Assembly: GCA_002457275.1 (NCBI GenBank)
Contig: NTKD01000006.1
Span: forward strand, 1 to 59,910
Direction of reading: 5' to 3'
Source: OM182 bacterium MED-G24
GTDB lineage: Bacteria > Pseudomonadota > Gammaproteobacteria > Pseudomonadales > Azotimanducaceae
Length of the DNA: 59,910 nt
In this document: positions 9,154 to 22,621 of the stretch, piece by piece
Position numbering within the stretch: the stretch's first letter is position 1
How the letters are laid out: each line of letters begins with the position of its first letter
Notes under the pieces: generated by a model
What the model was told of the DNA's origin: nothing
Databases searched by the model: none
Seen by the model: the letters and a program-made list of their open reading frames with translations, nothing else
Translations under genes and position numbers: made by a program

Positions 9154-9864
9154 ATGAGCCCATCGGACACCAGTCCCACCAAGGAACCAGACACATTGGA
9201 TGAGTCCAGTGTGGTGCGTTTTCTGGAGACGCATCCCGATTTTTTTGCGAACCGTGATCAGCTGCTGATGAGCCTGCGCCTCCCGCAACCGCGGGGCGCC
9301 GCTATCTCCCTAATGGATCGTCAGGTCGCCCTCCTGCGTGAGCGCAATGTTGAAAATCGTCGTTTGATAGAAGACTTCAAACGCAATGCGCTACGGAATG
9401 AGGGGATCTTTCAATCCACGAAGACCCTGGTGCTGGCCCTGATCGCTGCAGAGGACGCCGAGGCATTCTACGCTGCCCTCTCCATCGGACTTCGTGATGA
9501 ACTAGGATTCAGCGTGAGCCTTCTTTTCATCGGTGAAGAATCAACATCCATCAACGATGTCGCCCACTTCACCCGGAGTGAGGACATGCCCGGATACTAC
9601 ACGACACATTTTGATACCCAGACGACCTACATGGGGCCTCTCAGAGAGGAGGAACGTTCCTGGCTCTTCCCCATGGAAGCCAACGAAACCCCTTCGTCTG
9701 CAGTGGTGATCATGCTCGAACAAGACCCAATGACGTTACTGGCACTCGGGCATCCGGAGCCCGGCTACTTCAATAGTCAGCTCGAAACTACTCTGTTGAC
9801 GCTTGTGACGGACGCACTGGCAGCGTTGTTGCCACGTTTTCGTCCTTCGACTTTCCGAGAATGA
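9154..9864 (+). CDS. DUF484 family protein (GAF-like)
   Basis: The 236-residue protein carries the DUF484 N-terminal pattern (VVRFLETHPDFFANRDQLL, then a SLMDRQVALLRERN helix likely to form a coiled coil) followed by a GAF-like domain. The family is regularly found between dapF and xerC in Pseudomonas-type genomes, but its biochemical role is not established. An AGGAG site precedes the ATG closely. The stop overlaps the xerC ATG, which suggests coupling to recombinase expression. Confidence 0.88.
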   Translation: MSPSDTSPTKEPDTLDESSVVRFLETHPDFFANRDQLLMSLRLPQPRGAAISLMDRQVALLRERNVENRRLIEDFKRNALRNEGIFQSTKTLVLALIAAEDAEAFYAALSIGLRDELGFSVSLLFIGEESTSINDVAHFTRSEDMPGYYTTHFDTQTTYMGPLREEERSWLFPMEANETPSSAVVIMLEQDPMTLLALGHPEPGYFNSQLETTLLTLVTDALAALLPRFRPSTFRE

Positions 9865-10823
9865 ACGCAAAAATACTTCGAATCGCTGATTTCCTCGAAT
9901 ACCTCTCGGCGGAACGGCGTTTGTCGCCGAACACGGTGTCCAGCTATCAGAGGGACCTGCTGCAGGCGGCGAATTTTTTTTGCGGCAAGATGGCCACCAA
10001 AGGACACCCGTCTTCTCAGATCGAACCGAGGTGGACCAAACTCAGCGAACACAACATCCGAGCATTTGTCAGCGCGCGACATCATCAGGGAATCTCCAGC
10101 GCGAGTCTCTCTCGCGGGCTGTCCGCACTACGGTCTTTTTTTGCCTACCAGATGCGCGAAGGGGCGGCTTCGGACAATCCGGCCGTGGGTGTGCGAGCAC
10201 CCAAGGGCAGTCGAAAGCTCCCCAGAACCCTCGATACAGACCAGATCAGTCAACTACTGTCCTTCAGTGATGGGAGCTGGCACGGTGTCCGCGATCGATG
10301 CATGCTGGAACTACTGTATTCGTCTGGTCTCCGGCTGAGTGAGCTCGCCGGTATTCGCCTCGGTGATCTGGACTGGCAGGATGGTACGGTCCGCGTCACA
10401 GGGAAAGGTAACAAGACGCGGGTATTGCCTATTGGATCAGTTGCCATGGCATGGCTTGAAACATGGTCCTCCATACGCACAGATGCTCCGAGGGCTCCTA
10501 AAAAAACGGCAGTCGATATCGATACAGACATGCTGTTCCTGTCCGAACGTGGTCGTCCGATTTCGCCACGAACCATTCAGAAAAGACTCTCACAGTGGGC
10601 TCAGACTCAACAAATTCACGGTGGGGCGCATCCGCACATGTTGCGTCATTCCTTCGCGAGCCACATGCTCGAAAGCAGCGGGGACCTGCGGGCGATTCAG
10701 GAACTGCTGGGACACTCGAACATCTCGACGACTCAAATCTATACCCACCTAGACTTCCAGCATCTCGCCGAGGTTTACGATAAGGCGCATCCAAGAGCCC
10801 ACAAGAAGCAGGACCTGACATGA
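9861..10823 (+). CDS. xerC: Tyrosine recombinase XerC
   Basis: XerC acts with XerD at dif to resolve chromosome dimers. The 320-residue protein has the N-terminal SAM-like core-binding domain (about 8-110) and the catalytic domain with the expected residues: Arg in SGLRLSELAG, Lys in TGKGNK, His and Arg in HMLRHSFASHML, His in LGHSNISTTQ, and the nucleophilic Tyr in IYTHL. The first catalytic segment and the order dapF-DUF484-xerC favour XerC over XerD. Four-base overlaps occur at both ends. Confidence 0.95.
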   Translation: MNAKILRIADFLEYLSAERRLSPNTVSSYQRDLLQAANFFCGKMATKGHPSSQIEPRWTKLSEHNIRAFVSARHHQGISSASLSRGLSALRSFFAYQMREGAASDNPAVGVRAPKGSRKLPRTLDTDQISQLLSFSDGSWHGVRDRCMLELLYSSGLRLSELAGIRLGDLDWQDGTVRVTGKGNKTRVLPIGSVAMAWLETWSSIRTDAPRAPKKTAVDIDTDMLFLSERGRPISPRTIQKRLSQWAQTQQIHGGAHPHMLRHSFASHMLESSGDLRAIQELLGHSNISTTQIYTHLDFQHLAEVYDKAHPRAHKKQDLT

Positions 10824-11509
10824 CGGTACGGGTCATTGCTTTTGATCTCGATGATACGTTATGGCCGGTCAAACCCGTGATCACCGGTGCGGAAAAGGCG
10901 CTGAACAGGTGGTTGGGTGGGTCCATTCGAGACTGGCCGGCTGCCGCTCGAAATATGGGCGCTATTCGGGATCAGCTTCTCATCAGGGATCCGACACTGT
11001 CTTACCAGCTGACGGAGCTTCGGTGCAAATGCATCACCGAGGCGCTAGACCGACACGGAAAAAGCAACGCGCGACAGATCGCAGAAGAAGCTATGGAGGT
11101 ATTCCTTCACGCCAGACATGACGTTGAGTACTTTGACGGCGCCGAGGAATGCCTGGCTGATCTCTCGACACGATTTGTGCTGGGTGCACTGTCCAATGGC
11201 AACGCTGACGTACGCCGACTCACCATCGCATCGCACTTCAGTTTTTCATTTTCGGCCGAAGACGTCGGCGCACCCAAGCCCGCACCCAATCTGTTTGAGG
11301 CAGCCCTGGCGGAAACTCGGGTTTCGGCCAGTGAAGTCGTATATGTAGGCGACGATCCTGTTCTTGATATCGACGCAGCCAATCGGTTTGGCATGCGTTC
11401 TATTCACGTTATCAACGGGAAGACCTCACAGAAGGTGGGAGACACAGAACCGGACCTGGTCATCGAACACATCCGGGACCTGCCACACGCAATCACCGAG
11501 TTCTGTTGA
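10820..11509 (+). CDS. HAD-superfamily phosphatase (YigB-like)
   Basis: The 229-residue protein has the four HAD motifs: DLDDT (nucleophile Asp plus acid/base Asp), ALSNGN, the Lys in GAPKPAP, and GDDPVLD. The cap type and the position after xerC match YigB-like hydrolases, which dephosphorylate an intermediate of riboflavin synthesis and other small phosphates. The substrate cannot be determined from sequence. It ends the argH-to-HAD operon and converges with thrC. Confidence 0.88.
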   Translation: MTVRVIAFDLDDTLWPVKPVITGAEKALNRWLGGSIRDWPAAARNMGAIRDQLLIRDPTLSYQLTELRCKCITEALDRHGKSNARQIAEEAMEVFLHARHDVEYFDGAEECLADLSTRFVLGALSNGNADVRRLTIASHFSFSFSAEDVGAPKPAPNLFEAALAETRVSASEVVYVGDDPVLDIDAANRFGMRSIHVINGKTSQKVGDTEPDLVIEHIRDLPHAITEFC

Positions 11510-11572
11510 ACAGGCAGGAGCGATTTTTCCATTTGGTTCCTCGCGGCCTTCGCTTTCCGCGCCCGACAACAC

Positions 11573-12943
11573 TCAGTGTGCAGAGAGCTGAACAATGGTC
11601 TGCTTGAGCGTATCGACGTCGGCGGGAATGACCTGTTTTCGTGTCGGCAGTTCGGAGAGCTGATCAAGTGAAGGGTGTCCTACGACTGGAACGCCCGCCA
11701 GACCGATGGCTTCGGAGAACTTGGCCGGGTGAGCGGTGGAAAGTACCAGGAGGGGTCCATCACCACGGTGACTCGACGCCACATGCATAGCAACCGCGGT
11801 GTGTGGATCCAACACGTACCCGGTCTCGTCATAGACATCTCGGATCGTCTTGAGTGTCGCCTCGTTATCCGCTGCCCCTGAATGGAAGCAGTCATCTAGG
11901 ATCCGAGTATTCATGGGAATCTCAGCATGTCCTTCATTCACGAATTGCGCCATGAACTGACGCACATTTTCACCCGAGCAACCCATCAGAAAGTACAGGT
12001 ATCGTTCAAGGTTGCTTGAAACCTGAATGTCCATCGCTGGACTATGAGTCTGTTTAACTTCACCCCTCGAATAGACCCCGGTCGAGAAAAAGCGATGCAG
12101 AATGTCGTTTTCGTTGGTCGCAAGAATAAAGCGACTGATGGGCAGGCCCATCTGGCGCGCGATGTAACCCGCAAATATGTTCCCAAAGTTACCCGTGGGT
12201 ACGCAGACCTCAAACTGTGCAGGCTGACCAATCCGGTACCATGCGAAGAAGTAATACACCACCTGAGCCAGAACACGCGTCCAATTGACGGAATTGACGG
12301 CAGCAAGCGAGTGAGCGCGCTTGAACTCAATATCTGAAAACGTCTCCTTGAGAATCGACTGGCAGTCATCAAAACTGCCCTCGACCCCGATATTATGCAC
12401 ATTCGCATCACTGACAGTTGTCATCTGAAGCTCTTGTGTTGGACTCGTTCTTCCCTCGGGAAACATAATGAAGATATTGATGTTGCGCTTGCCGCGGACA
12501 CCCGCAATCGCCGCGCTTCCTGTATCGCCGCTCGTCGCACCAACGATATTGATCGCCTTCGCATCACGTTCCAGCACCCATTCGAAAACCGCACCGAGGA
12601 ATTGGAGTGCCACATCCTTGAAGGCCAGTGTCGGACCATGGAAGAGTTCAAGCACATGAACGTCACCAACCTGGACCACCGGTGTGACATCCGGATGATC
12701 AAAAGAGGCATAGGCCGTTCGAACAAGCTCCGACAGAACTTCATGGGGAATGTCGTCGATATATCGCGACATGATAGCGGTTGCGAGCTCGCCATAGCTG
12801 GCATCGGCCCAACTCGCCATCTCCTCGGATACATTTGGAATCGAATCAGGGACCAGTAATCCGCCATCGTCAGCGAGGCCCATCATGACAGCCTCAACAA
12901 ACGACAGTCCCGACACACCACCGCGGGTGCTACGATATTTCAT
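11573..12943 (-). CDS. thrC: Threonine synthase
   Basis: ThrC converts O-phosphohomoserine to threonine using PLP. The sequence shows YRSTRGG near the N-terminus, the PLP-lysine segment HGPTLAFKDVALQ, and GATSGDTGSAA. The frame is open to 12982, but family sequence begins at MKYRSTRGG, so the ATG at 12943 is preferred (456 residues). Homoserine dehydrogenase (hom), which normally precedes thrC in relatives, is not adjacent here; thrB lies about 11 kb away at 23235. Confidence 0.96.
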   Translation of the reverse strand: MKYRSTRGGVSGLSFVEAVMMGLADDGGLLVPDSIPNVSEEMASWADASYGELATAIMSRYIDDIPHEVLSELVRTAYASFDHPDVTPVVQVGDVHVLELFHGPTLAFKDVALQFLGAVFEWVLERDAKAINIVGATSGDTGSAAIAGVRGKRNINIFIMFPEGRTSPTQELQMTTVSDANVHNIGVEGSFDDCQSILKETFSDIEFKRAHSLAAVNSVNWTRVLAQVVYYFFAWYRIGQPAQFEVCVPTGNFGNIFAGYIARQMGLPISRFILATNENDILHRFFSTGVYSRGEVKQTHSPAMDIQVSSNLERYLYFLMGCSGENVRQFMAQFVNEGHAEIPMNTRILDDCFHSGAADNEATLKTIRDVYDETGYVLDPHTAVAMHVASSHRGDGPLLVLSTAHPAKFSEAIGLAGVPVVGHPSLDQLSELPTRKQVIPADVDTLKQTIVQLSAH

Positions 12944-13036
12944 GACGATGATTCCGCTGGACGATCGAGTGATTATACCCACTCGGCCGTCATCAACGGA
13001 CCCGTATTGGACCGATCAGGTGTGAACGATAGAGGT

Positions 13037-13060
13037 GCAGGGTGGCAGATGTCACCCTGC
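13037..13060 (-). terminator. Possible hairpin terminator after the PII gene
   Basis: An 8-bp perfect stem (GCAGGGTG/CACCCTGC) with an 8-base loop follows the PII stop on the minus strand. It has no T-tract, so it is either a weak terminator or an RNA-stabilising hairpin. Confidence 0.4.
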
Positions 13061-13075
13061 TGAATTCGTCAAAAG

Positions 13076-13922
<847 letters not shown>

Positions 13923-15156
13923 GTGAACTTTTCGATTACCCGGACCCGCGACCTGATCGGCGTCAACGCGCTGGAAGTCATTATGGAAGCCGATGTGGCA
14001 GCCGGTCTTCCCGCACTGTGATCGTTGGACTACCAGATACTGCCGTGAAGGAAGCCAAAGACCGGGTGCACAGTGCCATTGTGAATGCAGGTTTTGCACG
14101 GACATCGGGCAAACTCAGCGTGAACCTGGCGATCGCCGTCGCAGTACTTGCGGCCGATCGTCAGTTGCCGCCGGGACGGGTGAGTCAAATGGAGTTCCTG
14201 GGAGAGCTGACACTGGATGGCATGATCCGGGGTGTCCGCGGTTGGCTCCCAGCGGTTCTCGCAACCGACCGACCCATCGTCGTACCGCAGGCCAACGCGA
14301 TGGAAGCAGCAATCGCCAATCGACCCAACATCTACATGGCAGATCACCTTGCGACGCTGGGAGATCAACTACGCTCAGGAGAGCTTTGTGCGCTGCCCCC
14401 GGCAGAACCAGGATCGAGGTCACAAGGTGCCGGACTCGACGATGTTCAGGGAAATACCCAGGCAAAACGCGCCCTCACGATTGCTGCCGCAGGTGGTCAC
14501 AACCTGCTGTTCACCGGACCACCGGGTAGTGGGAAGACCATGCTGGCCAACTGCCTTCCAGTCGGCATGTATTGGAAATGTTACGTCAGCCCTTGGAATC
14601 GGGTCAGATCATGATCAGCAGGGCCGCCTACCAGACGCTGTTTCCCGCAGATTTCCAGTTGATTGCGGCAATGAACCCATGTCCGTGCGGCTATTTCGGC
14701 GATGCCTAGGGAGGTTGTCGATGCGCCATCGACACGGTGGAACAATATCGTCAGCGACTATCCGGACCATTGCTGGATCGAATTGACCTCCACGTTGATG
14801 TTCCTCGAATCGCTATACGTGAACTCCGGGATCCTCACCCGATTCCTGCTGAAAAACATGACGACGTTAAGCATCGAATAGAACCTGCTCGAGACAGAAT
14901 GATACAAAGACAGGGTCAGAGAAATGCGCAGCTGTCTTCGCGGGGCACGCAGACGTTCTGTCAGTTGGCACCAAGGGACGCGCATTACCTCGACATCGCC
15001 ATGGACCGTCTGAGGGTTTCAGCGCGCGGTTATTACAAGTTGCTGAAGGTGGCGCGCGCGATCGCGGACCTCGAAGACCTCAGCCAGATCAGTAGGCAAC
15101 ATCTCACCGAAGCGATCAGCTTACGCCAAGAGAACGCGCTCTGTGAAACTCAGTGA
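13923..15156 (+). pseudogene. comM: ComM-type AAA+ (Mg-chelatase-like) protein, disrupted
   Basis: Fragments in several frames rebuild a ComM protein, the branch-migration helicase used in natural transformation. Recognisable parts are the N-terminus from a GTG at 13923 (IGVNALEV), [26 protein letters not shown], the Walker [22 protein letters not shown] and LSGPLLDRIDLHV. Lesions are a missing base near 14016, an in-frame loss of about 14 codons after SVNLA (near 14130), an out-of-frame deletion of roughly 80-90 codons right after Walker A (near 14560) that removes Walker B, and a TAG at 14707-14709. Nothing functional can remain. Confidence 0.93.
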
Positions 15157-15190
15157 TTCCGACCTTGTAAAGGCCGACGCCGAATCTGAT

Positions 15191-15616
15191 CTACTCCAAC
15201 GCGTCGAGCATGTAGTCGACAATGGCCTTCAGATCATCTTCTGAGCAATTGGCGCAGGTGCCTCCCGCCGGCATCGTTCCGATACCATTGATCACGCTGT
15301 TATAAAGTACCTCACGACCTTTGTCGATGCGTGCCGACCATTGTGACGCATCGCCGAACTTGGGCGCATTGGCGATCCCCATCGCATGACATGTGGCACA
15401 ACTCACGCTGTAGAAGCTTTCAGGCCCCTCAGCGCCACCACCCCCCGAGGAGACGCTGGCAGAGGCGCAACCCAGTCCTTCAACGCACACCGATCCAACC
15501 CGAGCGATTCGATCCTCGATAGCATCTTCGACGGGCCCGGCGTATGCGGGCAACACGCACAGGAAAATGGCAATCAACAAACCTCGATTCACAGCGCTTC
15601 CTTCGAAAATGAACAT
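15191..15616 (-). CDS. Cytochrome c5
   Basis: A 141-residue secreted monoheme cytochrome has a signal peptide (about 1-26, cleavage near AYA), the heme-binding CATCH motif, an axial Met in IGTMPAGGTC, and a second Cys pair (CANC) typical of the c5 family. It transfers electrons in the periplasm, possibly to the oxidase encoded at 29.8-34.1 kb. The residues before the hydrophobic helix are few, so the start could also be the GTG a few codons later. Confidence 0.9.
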   Translation of the reverse strand: MFIFEGSAVNRGLLIAIFLCVLPAYAGPVEDAIEDRIARVGSVCVEGLGCASASVSSGGGGAEGPESFYSVSCATCHAMGIANAPKFGDASQWSARIDKGREVLYNSVINGIGTMPAGGTCANCSEDDLKAIVDYMLDALE

Positions 15617-15718
15617 GGTGACGAGCGATGCTGAATTATACCCAACGCCTCCCCGACAATCATGTTCTTCGAACAGGTGGTGACCATCCTGGCGGTCACA
15701 GGCACCCGGGATATCGTG

Positions 15719-17269
15719 TCAGGCCTGCCCCCACCCGCTTGATTCCACCTCAGCGTTGGAATTGAACTTAAAGACGCTGCCTGTGCCGGCCTCGACAACA
15801 GATTGTTCGGAAACCTTGGTGAGTATTGCGCGTTCACGAAATTCAGACAGTGTGTCTGATCCGATATTCACCATCGTACTTCGGAGTTTGTAGAGCGTGG
15901 TTTCCAGTACCTCCGAAACCGGACCCACAAACGGTACGTACGCGTCCACGCCCTCTTCGAAGATCAGTTTTCGAGTCTCCATCGCGTCACTGTACCGTTG
16001 CCAATTCTGTGCACGTCGAGTGCCTTCTCCCCAATATGGCTTATAGATCTGTCCATTAATGGATGTTTTCGGTGTGGGACTCTCTTCGGTCATCGCGAAA
16101 TAGCGACCCATCATCACAAAATCAGCCCCCATGGCCAGTGCAACCACAATCTGAGTGTCATTCGCCAACCCACCATCCGAGCAGATCGGAATATATCGAC
16201 CTGTTTCCTCATGATAGGCGTCCCGGCGCGCGGCCACTTCCAGCAGGGCGGACGCCTGACCACGACCAATACCCTTCTGCTCGCGGGTAATGCAGATAGA
16301 GCCGCCACCGATACCCACCTTGATGAAATCGGCGCCTCGTTCGACCAGATAATCAAAACCTTCAGCAGACACGACATTACCGGCACCGATCACCACATCA
16401 TCACCGTACCGCGATCGCATCCAGGCAATACCCTCCGCCTGAAACTCTGTAAAGCCATCAGACGCATCAAAACAGAGGACATCCGCCCCCGCGTCCATGA
16501 GCGCAGGTACCCTCTCCTCGTAGTCATGGGTATTGATGCCCGCCCCAACGCACAGACGTTTGGACTCATCCAGTAACTCCTGGGGATGCCTGCGATGATC
16601 CTCATAGTCCTTTTTGAAAACCAGGGCCGTCAGGTTGCCCTGTTCGTCCACGATTGGCAGACATTCTTTCTTGTGTTGGTGTAAAAGCTGGTTCGCCTCG
16701 CGTAGCGAGATGCCATCAGGACCAAAAATTACATCGGTCAGGGGCGTCATATGCTGTGATACGCGACGTGACAAATCGTCCTCGTACTGCCAGAAATCCT
16801 TGTCAGTGATGATGCCCACCAGTTTTCCCGAAGACGTACCATCATCCGTCACCGGAACCGTTGAATGGCCAGATTCCTTCATCAACCTGATCACTTCGTC
16901 AAGGGTCATGTCCGAGGTCGCGTTCGTATCGCTCTGCACAAACCCTGCCTTGTGGCTTTTGACCTGTCTCACCATCTCTGCTTGGGATGCCACGGATTGG
17001 GAACAGAAGATGAAACCGAGCCCGCCCTGACGTGCGAGTGCAATCGACAGGCGACTACCTGACACCGATTGCATACAAGCAGAGACGATCGGTACATTCA
17101 TCAAGAAACCAGGCGCATGATTACCTCTCACCGCTGATACGGGAGTCTTGAGGTCCACACCCTCTGCAGTTTGCCCCTTCCGGGTCAGTCGCGGAATCAG
17201 CAGGTATTCGGAAAATGTCCTCGAAACGTCGTCAATGATGGTCGCCAAAGGGTACTCCAGTGCACGCAC
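15719..17269 (-). CDS. guaB: IMP dehydrogenase, atypical (anaerobe-like) subtype
   Basis: This enzyme oxidises IMP to XMP with NAD+, the entry to guanine nucleotides. The 516-residue protein has a TIM barrel split by two CBS domains (about 110-235). Catalytic Cys326 sits in GIGGGSICITREQKGIGRGQ, and YWGEGTRRAQNWQRY lies near the C-terminus. Canonical proteobacterial GuaB has GPGSICTTR with GVG after it; the present loop, the RTFSEYLLIP start and GAGINTHDYEERVPAL resemble IMPDHs I know from Clostridia/Bacteroidetes. The gene stands alone, without guaA. Horizontal origin is an inference. Confidence 0.88.
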   Translation of the reverse strand: MRALEYPLATIIDDVSRTFSEYLLIPRLTRKGQTAEGVDLKTPVSAVRGNHAPGFLMNVPIVSACMQSVSGSRLSIALARQGGLGFIFCSQSVASQAEMVRQVKSHKAGFVQSDTNATSDMTLDEVIRLMKESGHSTVPVTDDGTSSGKLVGIITDKDFWQYEDDLSRRVSQHMTPLTDVIFGPDGISLREANQLLHQHKKECLPIVDEQGNLTALVFKKDYEDHRRHPQELLDESKRLCVGAGINTHDYEERVPALMDAGADVLCFDASDGFTEFQAEGIAWMRSRYGDDVVIGAGNVVSAEGFDYLVERGADFIKVGIGGGSICITREQKGIGRGQASALLEVAARRDAYHEETGRYIPICSDGGLANDTQIVVALAMGADFVMMGRYFAMTEESPTPKTSINGQIYKPYWGEGTRRAQNWQRYSDAMETRKLIFEEGVDAYVPFVGPVSEVLETTLYKLRSTMVNIGSDTLSEFRERAILTKVSEQSVVEAGTGSVFKFNSNAEVESSGWGQA

Positions 17270-17375
17270 CAGGAACTGCGACGGGACAGACGCGCCCGCA
17301 CGACAAGCCTGGTAATCAGGATATAGCGGCTAATCCGCTGGGGAATAGTTACGACGGTGGAAATCGCCATGGCGA

Positions 17376-17404
17376 ATTCTATGCAAACCGGAGGCGTGAT
17401 TCAA
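17376..17404 (-). promoter_or_regulatory. Putative sigma-70 promoter of the IMP dehydrogenase gene
   Basis: On the minus strand TTGAAT (17404-17399) and TAGAAT (17381-17376) are separated by exactly 17 bases. They lie about 105 bp upstream of the guaB start. Match quality is 4/6 and 5/6. Confidence 0.6.
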
Positions 17405-17518
17405 TTCACACTTAATACTTAATCTATGACCTCATAAATTCGCTATAAGATATTGATTACTAGGTACCTATTCGTAACATAGGACGTGGAACTAATGAAC
17501 CCGTCTTTGTGGGAGTGT

Positions 17519-17833
17519 ATGAACAAGTCCGGCCTGATTAAAAGGATGTCAGATCGTTTGGACCAGCTGACAACCGGGGATGTCGACATGGCGGTTCATA
17601 CCATGCTCGAATTGATGTCCGACCGGCTCTCGACCGGATCCAGAATCGAAATTCGGGGGTTCGGGACGTTCAGCAATCACTATCGACACCCCAGAGTGGT
17701 ACGAAATCCCAAGACCGGTGAAGTCGGCATTCACAAGCCCGGGAAGTACGTACCCCATTTCAAGCCCGGCAAGGAACTCAAGGAGCGTGTCGACGCCCAA
17801 ACACAACCTGAGCCAGAGGAACTGCTAGTTTGA
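17519..17833 (+). CDS. ihfB: Integration host factor subunit beta (HU/IHF family)
   Basis: IHF bends DNA at specific sites as an alpha/beta heterodimer. The product shows the beta-type signature: [10 protein letters not shown] start, [22 protein letters not shown] (intercalating Pro) and [16 protein letters not shown]. The frame is open to a GTG at 17486, but the ATG at 17519 aligns with the usual family start and gives 104 residues. In many relatives ihfB follows rpsA; here it stands alone and its 3' end overlaps dsbA convergently by nine bases. Confidence 0.9.
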   Translation: MNKSGLIKRMSDRLDQLTTGDVDMAVHTMLELMSDRLSTGSRIEIRGFGTFSNHYRHPRVVRNPKTGEVGIHKPGKYVPHFKPGKELKERVDAQTQPEPEELLV

Positions 17834-18496
17834 CGTTTTGGCGCGGGCGCGCCGCTCTCGCTCAATCAGGAAATCTGCAACTTCAAGCATGGCTTCATTC
17901 GATCCGGCAAGATCACCGCTGATACGATATTTGCCATTAACCATAATCGCCGGTACTGCACGTGCCCGGTACATGTTGGCCCTCGCACGCGCCTGTTGTG
18001 CGTTAGAGCGAACGCCAAACGACTTATAGGCCTTCGAGAAGGCTTCCGTATCAATGCCCAACTCGGCCAGATACTCAGCCATCTCCACAGGATCCGGAAA
18101 TTGCCTGCCTTGTAGATGTATTGCCTCGAAGATAGCGGGGTGAACCGCCTCTAGTTGACCGATCGATTGCAGCGCATAATACGTCTGGGTCAGTACCTCA
18201 TCCTGGCGGGCCCACATCGCCGGCGTTCTGTTGAACAGGACATCTTGGGGCAGTGAAGACTTCCATTGTTCCACAACCGGATCAAACCGAAAGCAGTGCT
18301 GACAGCGATATGAAAAGTACTCCGTTACCTCAATGCGATCCGGATCTGCGGTCTCGTAAGGCACCGAAAGCGCAACGTAGTGGGTACCCTCTTCGAACCG
18401 ATAGGGTGCTGCTGATACCGACAGACCGATCATCATCAGCGCCAAAATCAGCGTCCATTGTCGCATGAGAGTTTTCATGGTCTTGTTACCGTCCAC
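17825..18496 (-). CDS. dsbA: Thiol:disulfide interchange protein DsbA
   Basis: A periplasmic oxidoreductase that introduces disulfides into exported proteins. The 223-residue precursor has a signal peptide (about 7-30, ending VSA), a thioredoxin fold with the active site CQHC, and the cis-proline loop [12 protein letters not shown]. It is co-oriented with cytochrome c4, as in Pseudomonas. The active-site dipeptide Gln-His differs from the commoner Pro-His but is seen in DsbA relatives. Confidence 0.94.
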   Translation of the reverse strand: MDGNKTMKTLMRQWTLILALMMIGLSVSAAPYRFEEGTHYVALSVPYETADPDRIEVTEYFSYRCQHCFRFDPVVEQWKSSLPQDVLFNRTPAMWARQDEVLTQTYYALQSIGQLEAVHPAIFEAIHLQGRQFPDPVEMAEYLAELGIDTEAFSKAYKSFGVRSNAQQARARANMYRARAVPAIMVNGKYRISGDLAGSNEAMLEVADFLIERERRARAKTSN

Positions 18497-18571
18497 TCGA
18501 AGACTGACATCATCTCTGACCCGGCTTCACCAGGAAGGTTGCAGCGATCAGACGATCGTCATCAACCGTAA

Positions 18572-19225
18572 CTATCTCAGGCCGTAGAGGAACGACGCCA
18601 CCGCTTCCATTTCAACATCACTCATATCAAGAGCGATCGACCGCATCATCTGGGCATCACCATCGTTCTTGCGCTGCTTGCCTCTGAACGCTTTCAGTTG
18701 GGCGACGGTATATTCCGGCCACTGGCCACTCAATACCGGGAACAATGCTGAATCATTGCCGCTGCCATCCGGACCATGGCAGGATGAGCACGCTGCAACA
18801 CCTTTACGGCTGATGCCGGCGCGATAGATCGTCTCACCGAGTTCAACAAGATCCGCCTTTGCGGCACCGCCCTTCGGGGTTTGTGACGAATAGTATGCCG
18901 CCATATCGATCAGATCCTGATCTTCGAAATTGTCGAGCTGGCCCGCCATCAGAGGTGCCGATCGCTCACCGGATTTGATGTCCCGGAGCTGCTTCACCAG
19001 GTAGCGCTCACCCTGCCCTGCGATACTGGGAAACGACCCCGCGATGCTGTTGCCATCTTCTCCGTGGCATGCGGTACAGGTTTCTGTCAGAGACTGACCT
19101 CGCGCGGCATCCGCCCCCAGGACTTGTGGAATGGACAATGTCAGGACAAGTACACAGGCTGACGTGACGACGTATCGCAGCGAGGAAAGAAAGGCGAATT
19201 GTTGGGGAAAGGCTATGGTAAGCAT
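18572..19225 (-). CDS. Diheme cytochrome c4
   Basis: The 217-residue precursor has a hydrophobic signal segment (about 18-38, ending VLGA) and two c-type heme motifs, CTACH and CSSCH, one per cytochrome domain, with distal Met ligands expected in AGQLDNF and MMRSIALD regions. Cytochrome c4 carries electrons in the periplasm to terminal oxidases. The conserved neighbours dsbA and engB support this. Confidence 0.93.
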   Translation of the reverse strand: MLTIAFPQQFAFLSSLRYVVTSACVLVLTLSIPQVLGADAARGQSLTETCTACHGEDGNSIAGSFPSIAGQGERYLVKQLRDIKSGERSAPLMAGQLDNFEDQDLIDMAAYYSSQTPKGGAAKADLVELGETIYRAGISRKGVAACSSCHGPDGSGNDSALFPVLSGQWPEYTVAQLKAFRGKQRKNDGDAQMMRSIALDMSDVEMEAVASFLYGLR

Positions 19226-19263
19226 GCCGCAATGACAACCATCGGCTGATAAACTAGGCGCGC

Positions 19264-19272
19264 ATCATACCA
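19264..19272 (-). promoter_or_regulatory. Putative extended -10 for cytochrome c4
   Basis: On the minus strand TGG is followed by TATGAT (19269-19264), an extended -10 element about 40 bp upstream of the cytochrome c4 start. No clear -35 is seen. Confidence 0.4.
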
Positions 19273-19331
19273 AAACGATCTTCGATTTACCCTGTTTTGA
19301 TACCTGTCATTCGCCCATAACTGCGCCTTGC

Positions 19332-19951
19332 ATGAGCCTTCCATTCAATACAACTCAGTTCCTGACCAGTGCATCAACGCTCAAGCAATGCCCGCCTGAC
19401 CAGGGATCAGAATTTGCGTTCTGTGGACGCTCCAACGCAGGGAAGAGCTCGGCCATCAACTACGTCACACGTCAGGGCAAACTCGCAAGAACCAGCAAGA
19501 CACCCGGGCGGACGCAGCTCATCAATTTCTTTGAGGTGACACCGGACGTTCGGCTCGTTGACCTCCCTGGCTTCGGTTACGCGAAGGTCCCTGAAAAGAT
19601 GCGTGAAGAATGGCACCGCTTTATTGATCAATATCTTCGCCATCGCGACAGCCTGGTGGGGGTTGTTGTGGTCATGGATATCAGACATCCACTCAGGGAG
19701 TTTGACCAGGGAATGGTGCACTGGGCCGCCGAAACCGGTATCGGATGCCATGTCCTGCTGACGAAATGTGACAAGCTGAAACCCGGCCGGCGCAACCAGG
19801 CACTCATGGACGTCCAACGTCATTTGCCCGACAGTTCAACGTGTCAGGTCTTGTCATCGACCCACGATATCGGCCGGGATGCACTCATTGAGACCCTCTC
19901 AGGCTGGGTCACTGAACCTGGTACTCCTGAGTCAGGATCAGCACGGCGCGT

Positions 19952-19955
<4 letters not shown>
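19332..19955 (+). CDS. engB: Ribosome-biogenesis GTP-binding protein EngB (YihA)
   Basis: EngB is an essential GTPase acting in 50S ribosomal subunit assembly. The 207-residue protein carries G1 GRSNAGKSS, G2 TPGRTQ, G3 DLPGFGYAKV, G4 TKCDKL and a G5-like SSTHD segment. It is divergent from cytochrome c4 and its 3' end overlaps polA convergently by four bases. Confidence 0.97.
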
Positions 19956-22621
<2,666 letters not shown>

